Of a DNA stretch of 64,000 nt, positions 46,264 to 55,980 are shown piece by piece. A program made the translations under genes and the position numbers. The notes beneath the pieces were generated by a model. That model was given only the letters and a program-made list of their open reading frames with translations, searched no databases and had not been told where the DNA came from. This DNA comes from Microbacterium sp. SORGH_AS_0862 (GTDB lineage Bacteria; Actinomycetota; Actinomycetes; Actinomycetales; Microbacteriaceae): contig NZ_JAUTAY010000001.1 in the NCBI RefSeq assembly GCF_030818795.1, forward strand, positions 124,001-188,000. Direction: 5' to 3'. The number at the start of each line of letters is the position of its first letter. Positions within the stretch are counted from its first letter, which is position 1.

Positions 46264-46269
46264 TAGACT
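46264..46269 (+). promoter_or_regulatory. -10 hexamer TAGACT before the acyl-CoA ligase
   Basis: TAGACT gives a leader of about 37 bases before ATG 46313, so this gene is not leaderless. It has a GAAGGAG ribosome site. Confidence 0.45.
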
Positions 46270-46312
46270 TGCGTCTCATAGCAACCCGTCCGGTACCGAA
46301 GGAGCTGCCGAC

Positions 46313-48148
46313 ATGAGCGCAACAGTGTTCGAAGTGCCCGCGATCGTCCCCGCCGACCCGCACGCCAACGTGGGCGATCTGCTCGTGGAGCGCGTGCGAG
46401 CGACCCCCGACCGCCCGCTGTTCGCCGTCCCCGACGGAGACGGTTGGCGCGACATCACGGCACGGGAGTTCGAGCGCCAGGTCGTCTCGCTCGCGAAGGG
46501 CTTCGTCTCGGCGGGTGTGGCCCCCGGCGACAAGGTGGGCTTCCTCGCCCGCACGACCTACGACTGGACCCTGGTCGACTTCGCGCTCTTCTACGCGGGC
46601 GCGGTCATGGTGCCGATCTACGAGACGAGCTCACCGAGCCAGATCGAGTGGATCCTGTCCGACTCCGGCGCGGTGGCCTGCCTCGTCGAGACGGCCGAGC
46701 ACGCGGCCCGTCTTGCCGAGGTGCGCGACAAGCTCCCCCTCGTGCGGTCCTCGTGGCAAATGTTCGCGGGCGACCTGGACACGATGATCACGGCCGGCTC
46801 CGCCGTGCCCGACGAGGAGATCGAGCGCCGACGCTCTCTCGCCGAATCCTCCGATATCGCCACGCTCATCTACACATCGGGATCGACAGGCCGGCCGAAG
46901 GGATGCGTGCTGACGCACGGCAACTTCGTCGAGCTCGCACGCAACTCCGCGACATCGTTGAAGGAGGTCGTCAACACCCCCGGCGCCTCCACCGTCCTGT
47001 TCATCACGACGGCGCACGTGTTCGCGCGTTTCATCTCGATCCTCAACATCCACGCGGGTGTGAAGACGGGCCACCAGCCCGACACGAAGCAGCTGCTGGC
47101 CGCTCTCGGTTCCTTCAAACCGACCTTCCTGCTCGCCGTCCCGCGCGTGTTCGAGAAGGTCTACAACTCGGCGGAGCAGAAGGCGGAGGCCGGAGGCAAG
47201 GGCAAGATCTTCCGCGCGGCCGCGCAGGTCGCGATCGATCACTCCGCCTATCTGCAGGACGGGCGGCGCATCCCCCTGGGGATGAAGATCAAGTTCGCCC
47301 TGTTCGACAAGCTCGTCTACAGCAAGCTGCGCGACGCGATGGGGGGCCAGGTCCGCTACGCCGTCTCGGGTTCCGCGCCCCTCGGTCCGCGCCTCGGCCA
47401 CTTCTTCCACAGCCTCGGCGTGCACATCCTCGAGGGCTACGGCCTGACCGAGACCACCGCACCCGCCACGGTGAACCTCGCAACACGGTCCAAGATCGGC
47501 ACCGTCGGTCCCGCGATCCCCGGTGTCGGCATCCGGCTCGCGGAGGACGGCGAGATCCAGGTGCGCGGCGTGAACGTGTTCAAGGAGTACTGGCAGAACC
47601 CGGAGGCGACGGCCGCAGCGTTCGACGGCGATTGGTTCAAGACCGGAGACCTCGGTTCGCTCGACGACGACGGCTACCTGACGATCACCGGCCGCAAGAA
47701 GGAGATCATCGTCACCGCGGGCGGCAAGAACGTCGCACCCGCCGCGCTCGAGGACCCGATCCGGGCCAACCCGATCATCGGACAGGTCGTCGTCGTGGGC
47801 GATCAGAAGCCGTTCATCTCGGCTCTGGTCACCCTCGACCCCGAGATGCTGCCGACCTGGCTGGAGAACAACGGCCGTCCGAAGGATCTGACCATCGCGC
47901 AGGCGGCTCATGACCCCGCTGTCCGCGCCGAGGTGCAGCTGGCCATCGACAAGGCGAACGCCGGGGTCTCCCGCGCGGAGTCGATCCGCAAGTTCGTCAT
48001 CCTGCCCACCGAGTGGACGGAGGCCAGCGGCCACCTCACGCCGAAGCTGTCGATCAAGCGCAACGTGATCCTCGCGGACTTCGCGGACGACGTCGAGCAG
48101 CTGTACCGGGCGCCCGAGGAGACCACGCAGAACGTGCCGCTCCCCTGA
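46313..48148 (+). CDS. Long-chain fatty acid-CoA ligase (FadD15-like)
   Basis: An AMP-forming acyl-CoA synthetase of 611 residues. The P-loop-like motif is LIYTSGSTGRPKGCVLTHGN (about residues 184-203), with ILEGYGLTETTAP, WFKTGDLGSLDDDGYLTITG and GRKKEIIVTAGGKNVAP as the family A5, A7-A8 segments. The catalytic lysine of A10 is in LTPKLSIKRN. ATG 46313 is supported by GAAGGAG. Neighbouring acyltransferase and aroG match the mycobacterial Rv2178c-Rv2187 region. Confidence 0.93.
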   Translation: MSATVFEVPAIVPADPHANVGDLLVERVRATPDRPLFAVPDGDGWRDITAREFERQVVSLAKGFVSAGVAPGDKVGFLARTTYDWTLVDFALFYAGAVMVPIYETSSPSQIEWILSDSGAVACLVETAEHAARLAEVRDKLPLVRSSWQMFAGDLDTMITAGSAVPDEEIERRRSLAESSDIATLIYTSGSTGRPKGCVLTHGNFVELARNSATSLKEVVNTPGASTVLFITTAHVFARFISILNIHAGVKTGHQPDTKQLLAALGSFKPTFLLAVPRVFEKVYNSAEQKAEAGGKGKIFRAAAQVAIDHSAYLQDGRRIPLGMKIKFALFDKLVYSKLRDAMGGQVRYAVSGSAPLGPRLGHFFHSLGVHILEGYGLTETTAPATVNLATRSKIGTVGPAIPGVGIRLAEDGEIQVRGVNVFKEYWQNPEATAAAFDGDWFKTGDLGSLDDDGYLTITGRKKEIIVTAGGKNVAPAALEDPIRANPIIGQVVVVGDQKPFISALVTLDPEMLPTWLENNGRPKDLTIAQAAHDPAVRAEVQLAIDKANAGVSRAESIRKFVILPTEWTEASGHLTPKLSIKRNVILADFADDVEQLYRAPEETTQNVPLP

Positions 48149-48155
48149 CCGAGTG

Positions 48156-48197
48156 AGAAGGGGGCCCGCATCCGATGCCGGATGCGGGCCCCCTTCT
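48156..48197. terminator. Perfect long hairpin between convergent acyl-CoA ligase and def
   Basis: Arms 48156-48174 and 48179-48197 pair perfectly over 19 bases around the loop ATGC. It serves both converging genes. No T-run is present. Confidence 0.9.
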
Positions 48198-48204
48198 TCG
48201 TCAC

Positions 48205-48696
48205 TCAGAACCAGTCGCTCTCGCGCACCTCGCGCAGGGCCACCCGCCGGCGCTCCTTGTCGAGCCGGTCCAGGTACAGCATCCCGTCGAGGTGGTCGGT
48301 CTCGTGCTGCAGCGCCTGCGCCATGAGGCCCTCGCCTTCCAGCACGAGCTCGTTCCCGTCGAGATCGATCCCGACGACCTTCGCGTACGGGTACCGCAGG
48401 ACGTCGTGCCACAGACCCGGCACCGAGAGGCACCCCTCGCCCGTCAGCTGCGGCTCACCCGAGACCTCCACCAGGACCGGGTTCAGGATGTATCCGATCT
48501 CGCCGTCGACGTTGTAACTGAACGCCCGCAGGCCCACACCGATCTGCGGAGCGGCGACCCCTGCTCGGCCGGGCAGCTCGACGGTCTCGACGAGATCGCG
48601 CACGAGCGCCTGAATGCCCTCATCGATGTCGACGATCTCGCTCGCGCGGCTCTTCAGCACGGGATCCCCGAAGAGTCGAATGGCGCGAACCGTCAT
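48205..48696 (-). CDS. def: Peptide deformylase
   Basis: Removes the formyl group from nascent N-terminal methionine. The 163-residue enzyme has all three motifs: GVAAPQIG (motif 1), EGCLSVPG (metal Cys) and QHETDHLDG (HExxH metal site). ATG 48696 overlaps the stop of the MinD-like gene by 4 bases (ATGA), so translation is coupled to it. Confidence 0.95.
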   Translation of the reverse strand: MTVRAIRLFGDPVLKSRASEIVDIDEGIQALVRDLVETVELPGRAGVAAPQIGVGLRAFSYNVDGEIGYILNPVLVEVSGEPQLTGEGCLSVPGLWHDVLRYPYAKVVGIDLDGNELVLEGEGLMAQALQHETDHLDGMLYLDRLDKERRRVALREVRESDWF

Positions 48697-50165
48697 GACG
48701 CGGCCGCCACGCGCAGACCTTCGACGGCGACGGCGGCGAGCTGACGCGCCGCGGCACGTGTCGCAGGCTGGAGGTCGCGGAAGGAGATCGCGCTGCCCGT
48801 GGCGATGCGCGCGTCGTAGGGCACCCGCACGACCTGACGCACGCGCGAGCGGAAGTGCTCCTCCAGTTCGTCCAGGCGCACCAGCGGCGCCCCGGGACGT
48901 GACGCGTTCAGCACGACGACAGCCGAGCGCGCCAGAGCCGTGTAGCCGTTCGTCTCCAGCCAGGTGAGCGTCTCGGAGGCAAGTCGTGCCTCGTCGACGC
49001 TGAGCCCCGACACGATGACGAGCGCGTCGGCGGCTTCCAGCGTCGCGTCCATCACCGAGTGCACGATGCCCGTGCCGGTGTCGGTCAACACGATGGAGTA
49101 GTAATGCGCGGCGAGAGCGGCGACCTCGCGGTAGTCCGCATCGTCGAACGCCTCGGACACGTGAGGATCGCTGTCGGAGGCGAGCACATCCAGGCGGGTG
49201 TCGTCGCGGGCGACGATCGCCGAGATCTCGTTGAAGCCGTGGATCGGTGCCGCATGGGTGGCGAGATCGCGCACCGTCTTGCCGCTGGGGCGGCCCACGC
49301 GCTCGGCGAGCGTTCCGCGGTCGGGATTCGCGTCCAGCGCGATGACCCGGTCGTCGCGGGCGTCCGCCAGCGCCATTCCGAGCAGAGCGGTCACCGTCGT
49401 CTTGCCTACGCCGCCCTTTCGCGAGAGGACCGCCACGAAGCGCGCGCCGCCGTCGAGGGGTGCGGCGATCCGTTCGTCGAGCGCGCGCCGCTCGCGGGAA
49501 CGACGACTGTCACCCAGGCGCACCCGCCCGCCGCTGAGCGTGTAGACCAGGTTCGGCCAGGCACCCTCGGGCTCGCGCTTGGGCAGACGGTCGGTCTCCA
49601 GCAACCGGTCGGCCGTCAGCAGGTCCGCGCTCTCGCGCTTGGACTCCTCCTGATCGACGCGGCGCGCAGCAAGGGTGACGGGGGCGGGGGTGGCATCAGC
49701 CGCGACGGGTGTCGGCTCGGATCGCGTCGCGCCCGTGGGCGCGGCCGTCGCAGGCGCGGCAGGAGCCGCCGGCGCCACGGGCTCGGTCGTGGCCACGGGA
49801 ACACGCACCCGCGTGCTCGGCGGGGTCGGCGTGGCCGTCGCGGGCGCGCGCACCACGGCGGCCGGAGGCTCCTCGGCCGCGGGAGGCTCGATCTCCGCGT
49901 CGTGGACGTCGAGGTCGGAGGTGCGCACCGGCGAGAACTCGCCCGTGTCCTCCAAGGTGGCGATGACGACGGGCTCGGCCGCGAGGACCGTCTCGTCGGC
50001 GACGACGTCGTCGTCGAGTCCGTCGTCGTCATCGGCGACCGGCAGAGTCACCGCGACCTGCGCGGTCTGGGTTCCGAGAATGTCGATGCCGGCCGCGTCG
50101 ACGCGGACCGGTTGGTCCAGGATGTCGTCGTCGTGGCCGGTCATCTGATCGTCACGATCAGGCAT
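48693..50165 (-). CDS. MinD/ParA-like ATPase with long disordered N-terminus
   Basis: The first about 215 residues are acidic, then Ala/Pro/Thr-rich and probably disordered. The C-terminal about 270 residues form a SIMIBI ATPase domain: the deviant Walker A is [16 protein letters not shown] (about 247-262) with signature lysine, followed by [13 protein letters not shown] and [16 protein letters not shown] (Walker B region). The layout resembles actinobacterial EspI/MinD-like proteins linked to type VII secretion or polar positioning, but no such genes are nearby. It overlaps def by 4 bases. Function is unassigned. Confidence 0.8.
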   Translation of the reverse strand: MPDRDDQMTGHDDDILDQPVRVDAAGIDILGTQTAQVAVTLPVADDDDGLDDDVVADETVLAAEPVVIATLEDTGEFSPVRTSDLDVHDAEIEPPAAEEPPAAVVRAPATATPTPPSTRVRVPVATTEPVAPAAPAAPATAAPTGATRSEPTPVAADATPAPVTLAARRVDQEESKRESADLLTADRLLETDRLPKREPEGAWPNLVYTLSGGRVRLGDSRRSRERRALDERIAAPLDGGARFVAVLSRKGGVGKTTVTALLGMALADARDDRVIALDANPDRGTLAERVGRPSGKTVRDLATHAAPIHGFNEISAIVARDDTRLDVLASDSDPHVSEAFDDADYREVAALAAHYYSIVLTDTGTGIVHSVMDATLEAADALVIVSGLSVDEARLASETLTWLETNGYTALARSAVVVLNASRPGAPLVRLDELEEHFRSRVRQVVRVPYDARIATGSAISFRDLQPATRAAARQLAAVAVEGLRVAAAS

Positions 50166-50214
50166 GGCTTAGGTACTCCCAACGGGCCGCCGGAGAGCCG
50201 GCGCCCACCTCAGG

Positions 50215-53200
50215 CTAATGCGCCCCTTTGACCACGACCAAAAGGTCGCCCGCTTCGACCTGCTGAGTCGGCCCGATCGCGAGCCTCTCGACGACGCCGT
50301 CGATGGGGCTCGTGATGGCCGCCTCCATCTTCATGGCCTCGATGGACGCGACCGCCTCTCCCGCCCGTACCCGCGCCCCCGGAGCCACCTTGAGCGTGAC
50401 GACTCCGGAGAACGGCGCGGCGATCTGGCCGGCCTTGGAGGTGTCGGCCTTCTCCGCGGGCGCAGCCTCGACCGCGATGGAACGGTCCTGAACGAAGACC
50501 GGTCGCAGCTGACCGTTGAGCGTCGTCATGACGGTGCGCATGCCCTTGTCGTCAGGCTCGCCGATCGCCTCCAGGCCGACCCACAGTTGCACGCCCCGTT
50601 CGATCTCGACGACGTGCTCGCCGCCGGGCGTCAACCCGTAAAGGTAGTCCGCTGTGTCGAGCACAGCGAGATCGCCGTAGGTGTCGCGCGCCTCATGGAA
50701 GGTGCGGGTGGGGCCCGGGAACAGCAGCCGGTTGAGGGTCGTGCGCCGGCTCGCGCCGGGCTCGGCCAACGCCGCCTCATCCGTCTCGTCGAGGGCGCCC
50801 GCGGTGTCGGCGACCGTACGGCCTGCGAGCACCTTCGTGCGGAACGGCTCGGGCCATCCGCCCGGCAGATCGCCCAGCTGACCCGCCATGAACGACACGA
50901 CCGAGTCCGGGATGTCGTAGTTCTGGGGGTTCTCCGCGAAGTCGGCGGGATCGGCGCGGACGGCAGCCAGGTGCAGCGCGAGGTCGCCGACCACCTTCGA
51001 CGACGGGGTCACCTTCGGAACGCGTCCGAGGATGTCGTTCGCCGCCGCATACATGTCCTCGATCAGCTCGAAATCCTCCGCAAGCCCGAGGGCGATGGCC
51101 TGCTGACGCAGGTTCGACAGCTGACCGCCGGGAATCTCGTGGCGGTACACACGCCCCGTGGGGCCCGGCAGTCCGGACTCGAACGGGTGGTACAGGTGAC
51201 GCACCGCCTCCCAGTAGGGCTCGAGATCGGCGACCGCCGCGAGCGGGATGCCGGTGTCGCGCTCGGTGTGGGCGAGGGCGGCGACGAGCGCCGAGAGCGA
51301 CGGCTGACTCGTGGTGCCCGACATCGGCGCGGCCGCGGCGTCCACCGCATCCGCCCCCGCGGCACTGACGGCCAGGAGCGTCGCCAGCTGGCCGCCCGCC
51401 GTGTCGTGGGTGTGCACGTGGACGGGGACGTCGAAGCGCTCCCGCAGCGCACTGACGAGGCGAGCTCCGGCGGCGGGGCGCAGGAGGCCCGCCATGTCCT
51501 TGATGCCGATGATGTGCGCTCCGGCGGAGACCATTTCGTCCGCCAGGCGCAGGTAGTAGTCGAGCGTGTAGAGATCCTCGTCCGGATCGAGCATGTCGCC
51601 CGTGTAGCAGAGCGCCGCTTCGGCGACGGCCGTTCCCGTGGCAAGGACGGCGTCGATCGCCGGACGCATCTGTGTCACGTCGTTGAGGGCGTCGAAGATG
51701 CGGAAGATGTCGACGCCGGATGCGGCCGCCTCCGCGACGAAGGCGTCGGTCACCGCCGTCGGGTACGGCGTGTAGCCGACGGTGTTGCGCCCGCGCAGCA
51801 GCATCTGGATCGCGATATTGGGCAGGCCCTGGCGCAACGCGTCGAGGCGCTCCCAGGGGTCCTCGCCGAGGAAGCGCAACGCGACGTCGTAGGTCGCGCC
51901 GCCCCAGGCCTCCACGGACAGCAGCTGCGGGGTCAGCCGGGCGACATAGGGGGCGACGGTCGCGAGATCCTTCGTGCGCACCCGCGTGGCCAGCAGCGAC
52001 TGGTGAGCGTCGCGGAACGTCGTGTCGGTGACGGCGAGCCGCGTCTGGGCGCGCAGATCGGCGGCGAAGCGTGCCGGCCCCAACTCCTGCAGGCGCTGGC
52101 GCGAGCCGGCCGGCGCCGGGGAGCGCAGGTCGAGGTGGGGAAGCTTCGCCGTCGGCGTCGCCGTCACCGGCCTCGCCCCGTGCGGCTGGTTGACCGTGAC
52201 GTCGACGAGCCAGTTGAGGATCTTCGAGCCGCGGTCCTTCGACTCCCGTCCGCGCAGCAGCTCGGGGCGCTCGTCGATGAAGGAGGTGCTGATGTCCCCC
52301 GCCGCGAACGCCGGGTCGTCCAGGACGGCCTGCAGGAAAGGGATGTTGGTCGAGACGCCGCGGATGCGGAACTCCGCCAGCGCGCGGCGGGCCCTCGCGA
52401 CGGCCGCCGGGAAGTCGTGGCCGCGGCAGGTCAGTTTGGCCAGCATCGAGTCGAAGTGCGGACTGATCTGCGAGCCCGCCGCCGTCGTCCCGCCGTCGAG
52501 GCGGATGCCGGCTCCACCCGGGGAGCGGTACGTCGTGATCTTGCCGGTGTCGGGACGGAATCCCTGCGTCGGATCCTCGGTCGTCAACCGGCACTGCAGC
52601 GCGGCGCCGCGCAGCGGGATCTCGGGCTGCGTGAGGCCCAGCTCGGCCAGCGTGGCTCCCGCGGCGATCCGCATCTGGGCCTGCACGAGGTCGACGTCCG
52701 TGACCTCCTCGGTGACGGTGTGCTCCACCTGGATGCGGGGGTTCATCTCGATGAAGACGACCTCGCCGGCGCGAGGGCCGGCCGTCTCCAGGAGGAACTC
52801 CACCGTGCCGGCGTTCTCGTAGGCGATGGACCGGGCGAAGGCGACGGCGTAGCGGTGCAGGTCGGCGCGCACGCTGTCGTCGAGGTTGGGCGCCGGCGCG
52901 ATCTCGATGACCTTCTGGTGGCGGCGCTGCACCGAGCAGTCGCGCTCGTAGAGATGCACGGTCTCACCCGCCCCGTCGGCGAGCACCTGGACCTCGATGT
53001 GCCGCGGGCGCTGCACGGCCTGCTCGAGGAACATCCGTGGGTCGCCGAACGCGCTCTGCGCCTCCCGCATCGCCTCGGCCAGTGCCGGGCCGAGCTCGGC
53101 GGCGGTCTCGACACGCCGCATCCCGCGCCCGCCGCCGCCGGCGACCGCCTTCGCGAACAGCGGGAAGCCGATCTCCTCCGCCGCAGCCAGGAGCGCATCG

Positions 53201-53622
53201 ACGTCGTCGGAAGCCTCGCTCGATCGCAGCACCGGCACACCCGCATCCCGCGCGTGCTGTTTGGCGGTGACCTTGTTGCCGGCCATCGCGAGCACGCGGG
53301 CCGGCGGACCGATGAACGCGATCCCCTCCTCGGCCGCGCGCGCGGCGAGTTCCGGATTCTCGGAGAGGAAGCCGTAGCCGGGATAGATGGCGTCCGCACC
53401 CGACTCGACGGCCACGCGGATGATCTCTTCGACGTCGAGGTACGCCCGCACCGGAGCTCCCTTGGTGCCGATCTGGTACGCCTCGTCCGCCTTCAGGCGG
53501 TGCAGGGAGAACCTGTCCTCGTAGGGATAGATGGCGACCGTGCGGGCCCCGACTTCGAATGCCGCGCGGAAGGCGCGGATCGCGATCTCGCCGCGGTTGG
53601 CGACCAGGATCTTCCGGAACAT
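50215..53622 (-). CDS. pyc: Pyruvate carboxylase
   Basis: Biotin enzyme making oxaloacetate from pyruvate, bicarbonate and ATP. The 1135 residues contain the biotin carboxylase domain (1 to about 455: FRKILVANRGEIAIRAFRAA, GGGGRGMR, EMNPRIQVEHTVTEE), the carboxyltransferase domain (from about 525: VTDTTFRDAHQSLLATRVRT, and metal site HTHDTAGG) and the C-terminal biotinyl domain with SIEAMKMEAAI, where the Lys carries biotin. ATG 53622 gives the canonical start MFRKILVANRGE. It is divergent from parA across about 107 bases. Confidence 0.97.
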   Translation of the reverse strand: MFRKILVANRGEIAIRAFRAAFEVGARTVAIYPYEDRFSLHRLKADEAYQIGTKGAPVRAYLDVEEIIRVAVESGADAIYPGYGFLSENPELAARAAEEGIAFIGPPARVLAMAGNKVTAKQHARDAGVPVLRSSEASDDVDALLAAAEEIGFPLFAKAVAGGGGRGMRRVETAAELGPALAEAMREAQSAFGDPRMFLEQAVQRPRHIEVQVLADGAGETVHLYERDCSVQRRHQKVIEIAPAPNLDDSVRADLHRYAVAFARSIAYENAGTVEFLLETAGPRAGEVVFIEMNPRIQVEHTVTEEVTDVDLVQAQMRIAAGATLAELGLTQPEIPLRGAALQCRLTTEDPTQGFRPDTGKITTYRSPGGAGIRLDGGTTAAGSQISPHFDSMLAKLTCRGHDFPAAVARARRALAEFRIRGVSTNIPFLQAVLDDPAFAAGDISTSFIDERPELLRGRESKDRGSKILNWLVDVTVNQPHGARPVTATPTAKLPHLDLRSPAPAGSRQRLQELGPARFAADLRAQTRLAVTDTTFRDAHQSLLATRVRTKDLATVAPYVARLTPQLLSVEAWGGATYDVALRFLGEDPWERLDALRQGLPNIAIQMLLRGRNTVGYTPYPTAVTDAFVAEAAASGVDIFRIFDALNDVTQMRPAIDAVLATGTAVAEAALCYTGDMLDPDEDLYTLDYYLRLADEMVSAGAHIIGIKDMAGLLRPAAGARLVSALRERFDVPVHVHTHDTAGGQLATLLAVSAAGADAVDAAAAPMSGTTSQPSLSALVAALAHTERDTGIPLAAVADLEPYWEAVRHLYHPFESGLPGPTGRVYRHEIPGGQLSNLRQQAIALGLAEDFELIEDMYAAANDILGRVPKVTPSSKVVGDLALHLAAVRADPADFAENPQNYDIPDSVVSFMAGQLGDLPGGWPEPFRTKVLAGRTVADTAGALDETDEAALAEPGASRRTTLNRLLFPGPTRTFHEARDTYGDLAVLDTADYLYGLTPGGEHVVEIERGVQLWVGLEAIGEPDDKGMRTVMTTLNGQLRPVFVQDRSIAVEAAPAEKADTSKAGQIAAPFSGVVTLKVAPGARVRAGEAVASIEAMKMEAAITSPIDGVVERLAIGPTQQVEAGDLLVVVKGAH

Positions 53623-53715
53623 GAGGACCTCGCATCCGTCGTGAGGCGGGGGGCGTCCGGCGGCCGGGATCGCCGCCTCACACATCGTTGAGTGTGCTCA
53701 CAGCCTAGGGGACGG

Positions 53716-53721
53716 TAACGT
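53716..53721 (+). promoter_or_regulatory. Possible -10 hexamer TAACGT before parA
   Basis: TAACGT ends 8 bases before GTG 53730, allowing a leaderless or nearly leaderless mRNA. Confidence 0.35.
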
Positions 53722-53729
53722 AGGGAAGC

Positions 53730-54542
53730 GTGCACGTCCTTTCCGTCAGTTCCCTCAAAGGCGGCGTCGGCAAGACGACCGTGACACTCGGTCTCGCCTC
53801 GGCGGCCTTCGCGCGCGGCGTGCGGACCCTCGTCGTGGACCTCGACCCGCAATCCGATGTCTCCACCGGCATGGACATCCAGGTCGCCGGCCGTCTGAAC
53901 GTGGCCGACGTCCTCGCCAACCCCAAGGACAAGGTCGTCAAGCAGGCGATCACTTCCAGCGGTTGGACGAAGGTGCACCCGGGCACGATCGACGTCATGA
54001 TCGGCAGCCCGTCCGCCATCAACTTCGACGGACCTCACCCCAGCGTGCGCGATGTGTGGAAGCTCGAAGAGGCCCTGGCCACGGTGGAGGCGGACTACGA
54101 CCTCGTCCTCATCGACTGCGCCCCGTCCTTGAACGCGCTCACCCGCACAGCCTGGGCGGCCAGCGACCGCGTCGTCGTGATCACGGAGCCTGGCCTGTTC
54201 TCCGTCGCCGCCGCCGACCGCGCCCTCCGCGCGATCGAGGAGATCCGCCGCGGTCTCTCCCCGCGCCTTCAGCCCCTGGGCATCGTCGTGAACCGCGTTC
54301 GTCCCCAGTCGATCGAACACCAGTTCCGGATCAAGGAATTGCGGGACATGTTCGGCCCGCTCGTGCTCTCCCCCCAGCTGCCCGAGCGCACCTCGCTGCA
54401 GCAGGCACAGGGTGCGGCGAAGCCCCTGCACATCTGGCCCGGCGACTCCGCTCAGGAGCTTGCGGCCGACTTCGACGCGCTGCTGGACCGGATCATGCGC
54501 ACGGGGCGTATCGCGACCCCCGAGGACGTGCCAGCGCAGTGA
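53730..54542 (+). CDS. ParA-family ATPase without a partner ParB
   Basis: A 270-residue ParA/Soj-type ATPase. It has the deviant Walker [20 protein letters not shown] with signature lysine near residue 10, Walker A' VVDLDPQSDVSTGM, and Walker B LVLIDCAPSLNALTR. There is no N-terminal DNA-binding extension. No parB, parS or replication genes are near, so a role in chromosome segregation is unproven; orphan ParA proteins can position other cargo. It is followed by a hairpin terminator. Confidence 0.88.
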   Translation: MHVLSVSSLKGGVGKTTVTLGLASAAFARGVRTLVVDLDPQSDVSTGMDIQVAGRLNVADVLANPKDKVVKQAITSSGWTKVHPGTIDVMIGSPSAINFDGPHPSVRDVWKLEEALATVEADYDLVLIDCAPSLNALTRTAWAASDRVVVITEPGLFSVAAADRALRAIEEIRRGLSPRLQPLGIVVNRVRPQSIEHQFRIKELRDMFGPLVLSPQLPERTSLQQAQGAAKPLHIWPGDSAQELAADFDALLDRIMRTGRIATPEDVPAQ

Positions 54543-54552
54543 GCCCGATGCG

Positions 54553-54582
54553 AGAGCCGCCGGCCTGAGGGTCGGCGGCTCT
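54553..54582. terminator. Hairpin terminator after parA
   Basis: Arms 54553-54565 and 54570-54582 pair over 13 bases with one G-U wobble around a 4-base loop, just after the parA stop. Confidence 0.75.
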
Positions 54583-54644
54583 TCCGTTGGTGCGTCCGAG
54601 CACGCGAAGCGCCCTGGCCGACGGGGCGCAGGCGCGCGACGCGG

Positions 54645-55190
54645 TCAGGCCGTGCGGCGCGTGCGGCGGGCAGCGAGCTCGTCGGAGGGGTCCGGGACCT
54701 GCGGATCGAACGAGACGAGCGTGGACTCGACCTCGCGAAGGACCTTGCCGACCGCGATGCCGAAGACGCCCTGGCCGCGGCTGACGAGGTCGATGACCTC
54801 GTCGTTGGAGGTGCAGAGGTAGACCGACGCCCCGTCGCTCATGAGGGTGGTACCGGTGAGGTCGCGGATGCCGGCGACGCGCAGCTGCTCGACCGCGGTG
54901 CGGATCTGCTGCAGCGAGATGCCGGTGTCGAGGAGGCGCTTGACGAGCTTGAGCACGAGGATGTCGCGGAAGCCGTACAGGCGCTGCGATCCCGATCCGG
55001 AGGCACCGCGGACCGTGGGCTCGACGAGCTCGGTCCGCGCCCAGTAGTCGAGCTGACGGTAGGTGATGCCGGCCGCGCGCGCTGCGACCGCGCCGCGATA
55101 CCCCACCTCGTCGTCCATCTGCGGCAGACCGTCGGTGAAGAGGAGGTCGGCAGCGAGGGGGATCTCGCCGAGCGGTTCGCCAGCGGTCAT
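54645..55190 (-). CDS. MerR-family transcriptional regulator (Rv1830-like)
   Basis: A 181-residue MerR regulator. The N-terminal helix-turn-helix reads AARAAGITYRQLDYWARTEL, then SGSGSQRLYGFRDILVLKLV. The C-terminal part has no cysteine pair and so no sign of metal sensing. It is separate from the other MerR gene (FtsR-like), which lies about 100 bases upstream; in mycobacteria these are Rv1828 and Rv1830 with a DUF151 gene between, absent here. Start ATG 55190 has GAAGGAGG upstream. Confidence 0.85.
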   Translation of the reverse strand: MTAGEPLGEIPLAADLLFTDGLPQMDDEVGYRGAVAARAAGITYRQLDYWARTELVEPTVRGASGSGSQRLYGFRDILVLKLVKRLLDTGISLQQIRTAVEQLRVAGIRDLTGTTLMSDGASVYLCTSNDEVIDLVSRGQGVFGIAVGKVLREVESTLVSFDPQVPDPSDELAARRTRRTA

Positions 55191-55223
55191 GCGGGCGCCT
55201 CCTTCGTGTCGCGGGTTGCTTCC

Positions 55224-55229
55224 ACGCTA
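55224..55229 (-). promoter_or_regulatory. -10 hexamer TAGCGT before the Rv1830-like gene
   Basis: Minus-strand TAGCGT gives a leader of about 27 bases with a GAAGGAGG ribosome site before ATG 55190. Confidence 0.45.
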
Positions 55230-55287
55230 GAGGAGGCCTCCCCCTCCGGCAATGACATCCGCCTCGAAGATTCGGCGTGTCGCGCGA

Positions 55288-55980
55288 TCATCCGTCGAGC
55301 CGCTCGAGCGAGGCGCGCACGAGTGCCTCGCGAACGTCGGCGATGCGCCTGGCGAGCTCCGGAGCGGTCTCCGCGGCGCGGCCGCGCGAGGCCGCGTCCG
55401 TGCGGCGACGCAGTGGCGCGAGGGCCGACTCCACGAGCGACACATCACGATCGGCGCTCTGCTTCACTGCACGCAGGTGGCGCGGTTCGATGCCGTGACG
55501 GTCGAGGGCGACGAGCGCGCGCAGCATCGCCAGCGCCTGCTCGTCGTAGGTCTCCCCGCCGACGATGAGCCCCGTGCTCAGCGCATCGTTGAGCAGCTGT
55601 GTCCCCGCCCCCGCGGTGCGGAGCAACTCGTCACGGCGGTAGCGTCGAGCGGCGGGGACGATCGATCGCGGCACGCCGCCCGCAGGAGACGCGGGATCGC
55701 GCCCCGCGTCCAGGTCGTCGAGGTACTCGCGGATGACCACGAGAGGCAGATAGTGATCGCGCTGCAGGGTGAGTGCCAGACGCAACCGCTCGAGGTCTTT
55801 CGGCGTGAACTTGCGGTAGCCGGTCTCGGTGCGTCGCGGGGTGACGATGCCCTGCACCTCGAGGAAGCGCAGCTTCGAAGAGGTCAGCGCGGGGAACTCG
55901 GGGGTCAACCGCGCAAGCACCTGCCCGATGCTGAGCAGGCCCGTGGCCTCACTGCGGCCGCGGGCGGAGACCGCCGCCAT
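55288..55980 (-). CDS. ftsR: MerR-family regulator FtsR-like (Rv1828 homologue)
   Basis: A 230-residue MerR protein: LLSIGQVLARLTPEFPALTS begins the DNA-binding domain, with SKLRFLEVQGIVTPRRTETG and YRKFTPKDLERLRLAL. The C-terminal half is long and helical. The corynebacterial homologue FtsR activates ftsZ; the mycobacterial Rv1828 has the same context next to garA. ATG 55980 overlaps the garA stop by one base, so they form one unit. Possible target here: the AT-rich ftsZ upstream block. Confidence 0.82.
   Translation of the reverse strand: MAAVSARGRSEATGLLSIGQVLARLTPEFPALTSSKLRFLEVQGIVTPRRTETGYRKFTPKDLERLRLALTLQRDHYLPLVVIREYLDDLDAGRDPASPAGGVPRSIVPAARRYRRDELLRTAGAGTQLLNDALSTGLIVGGETYDEQALAMLRALVALDRHGIEPRHLRAVKQSADRDVSLVESALAPLRRRTDAASRGRAAETAPELARRIADVREALVRASLERLDG

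Noticed and set aside
49616..50032. Repetitive Ala/Pro/Thr-coding stretch as a tandem repeat
   Set aside because: The DNA shows no fixed repeat unit. It encodes the disordered N-terminus of the MinD-like protein.
50218..53691. Plus-strand open frame of about 1157 codons opposite pyc
   Set aside because: It mirrors pyruvate carboxylase and is Arg-rich with no domain.
53730..54542. ParA as evidence of a plasmid or integrated element
   Set aside because: There is no parB, rep or integrase gene nearby. Base composition and neighbours are chromosomal.
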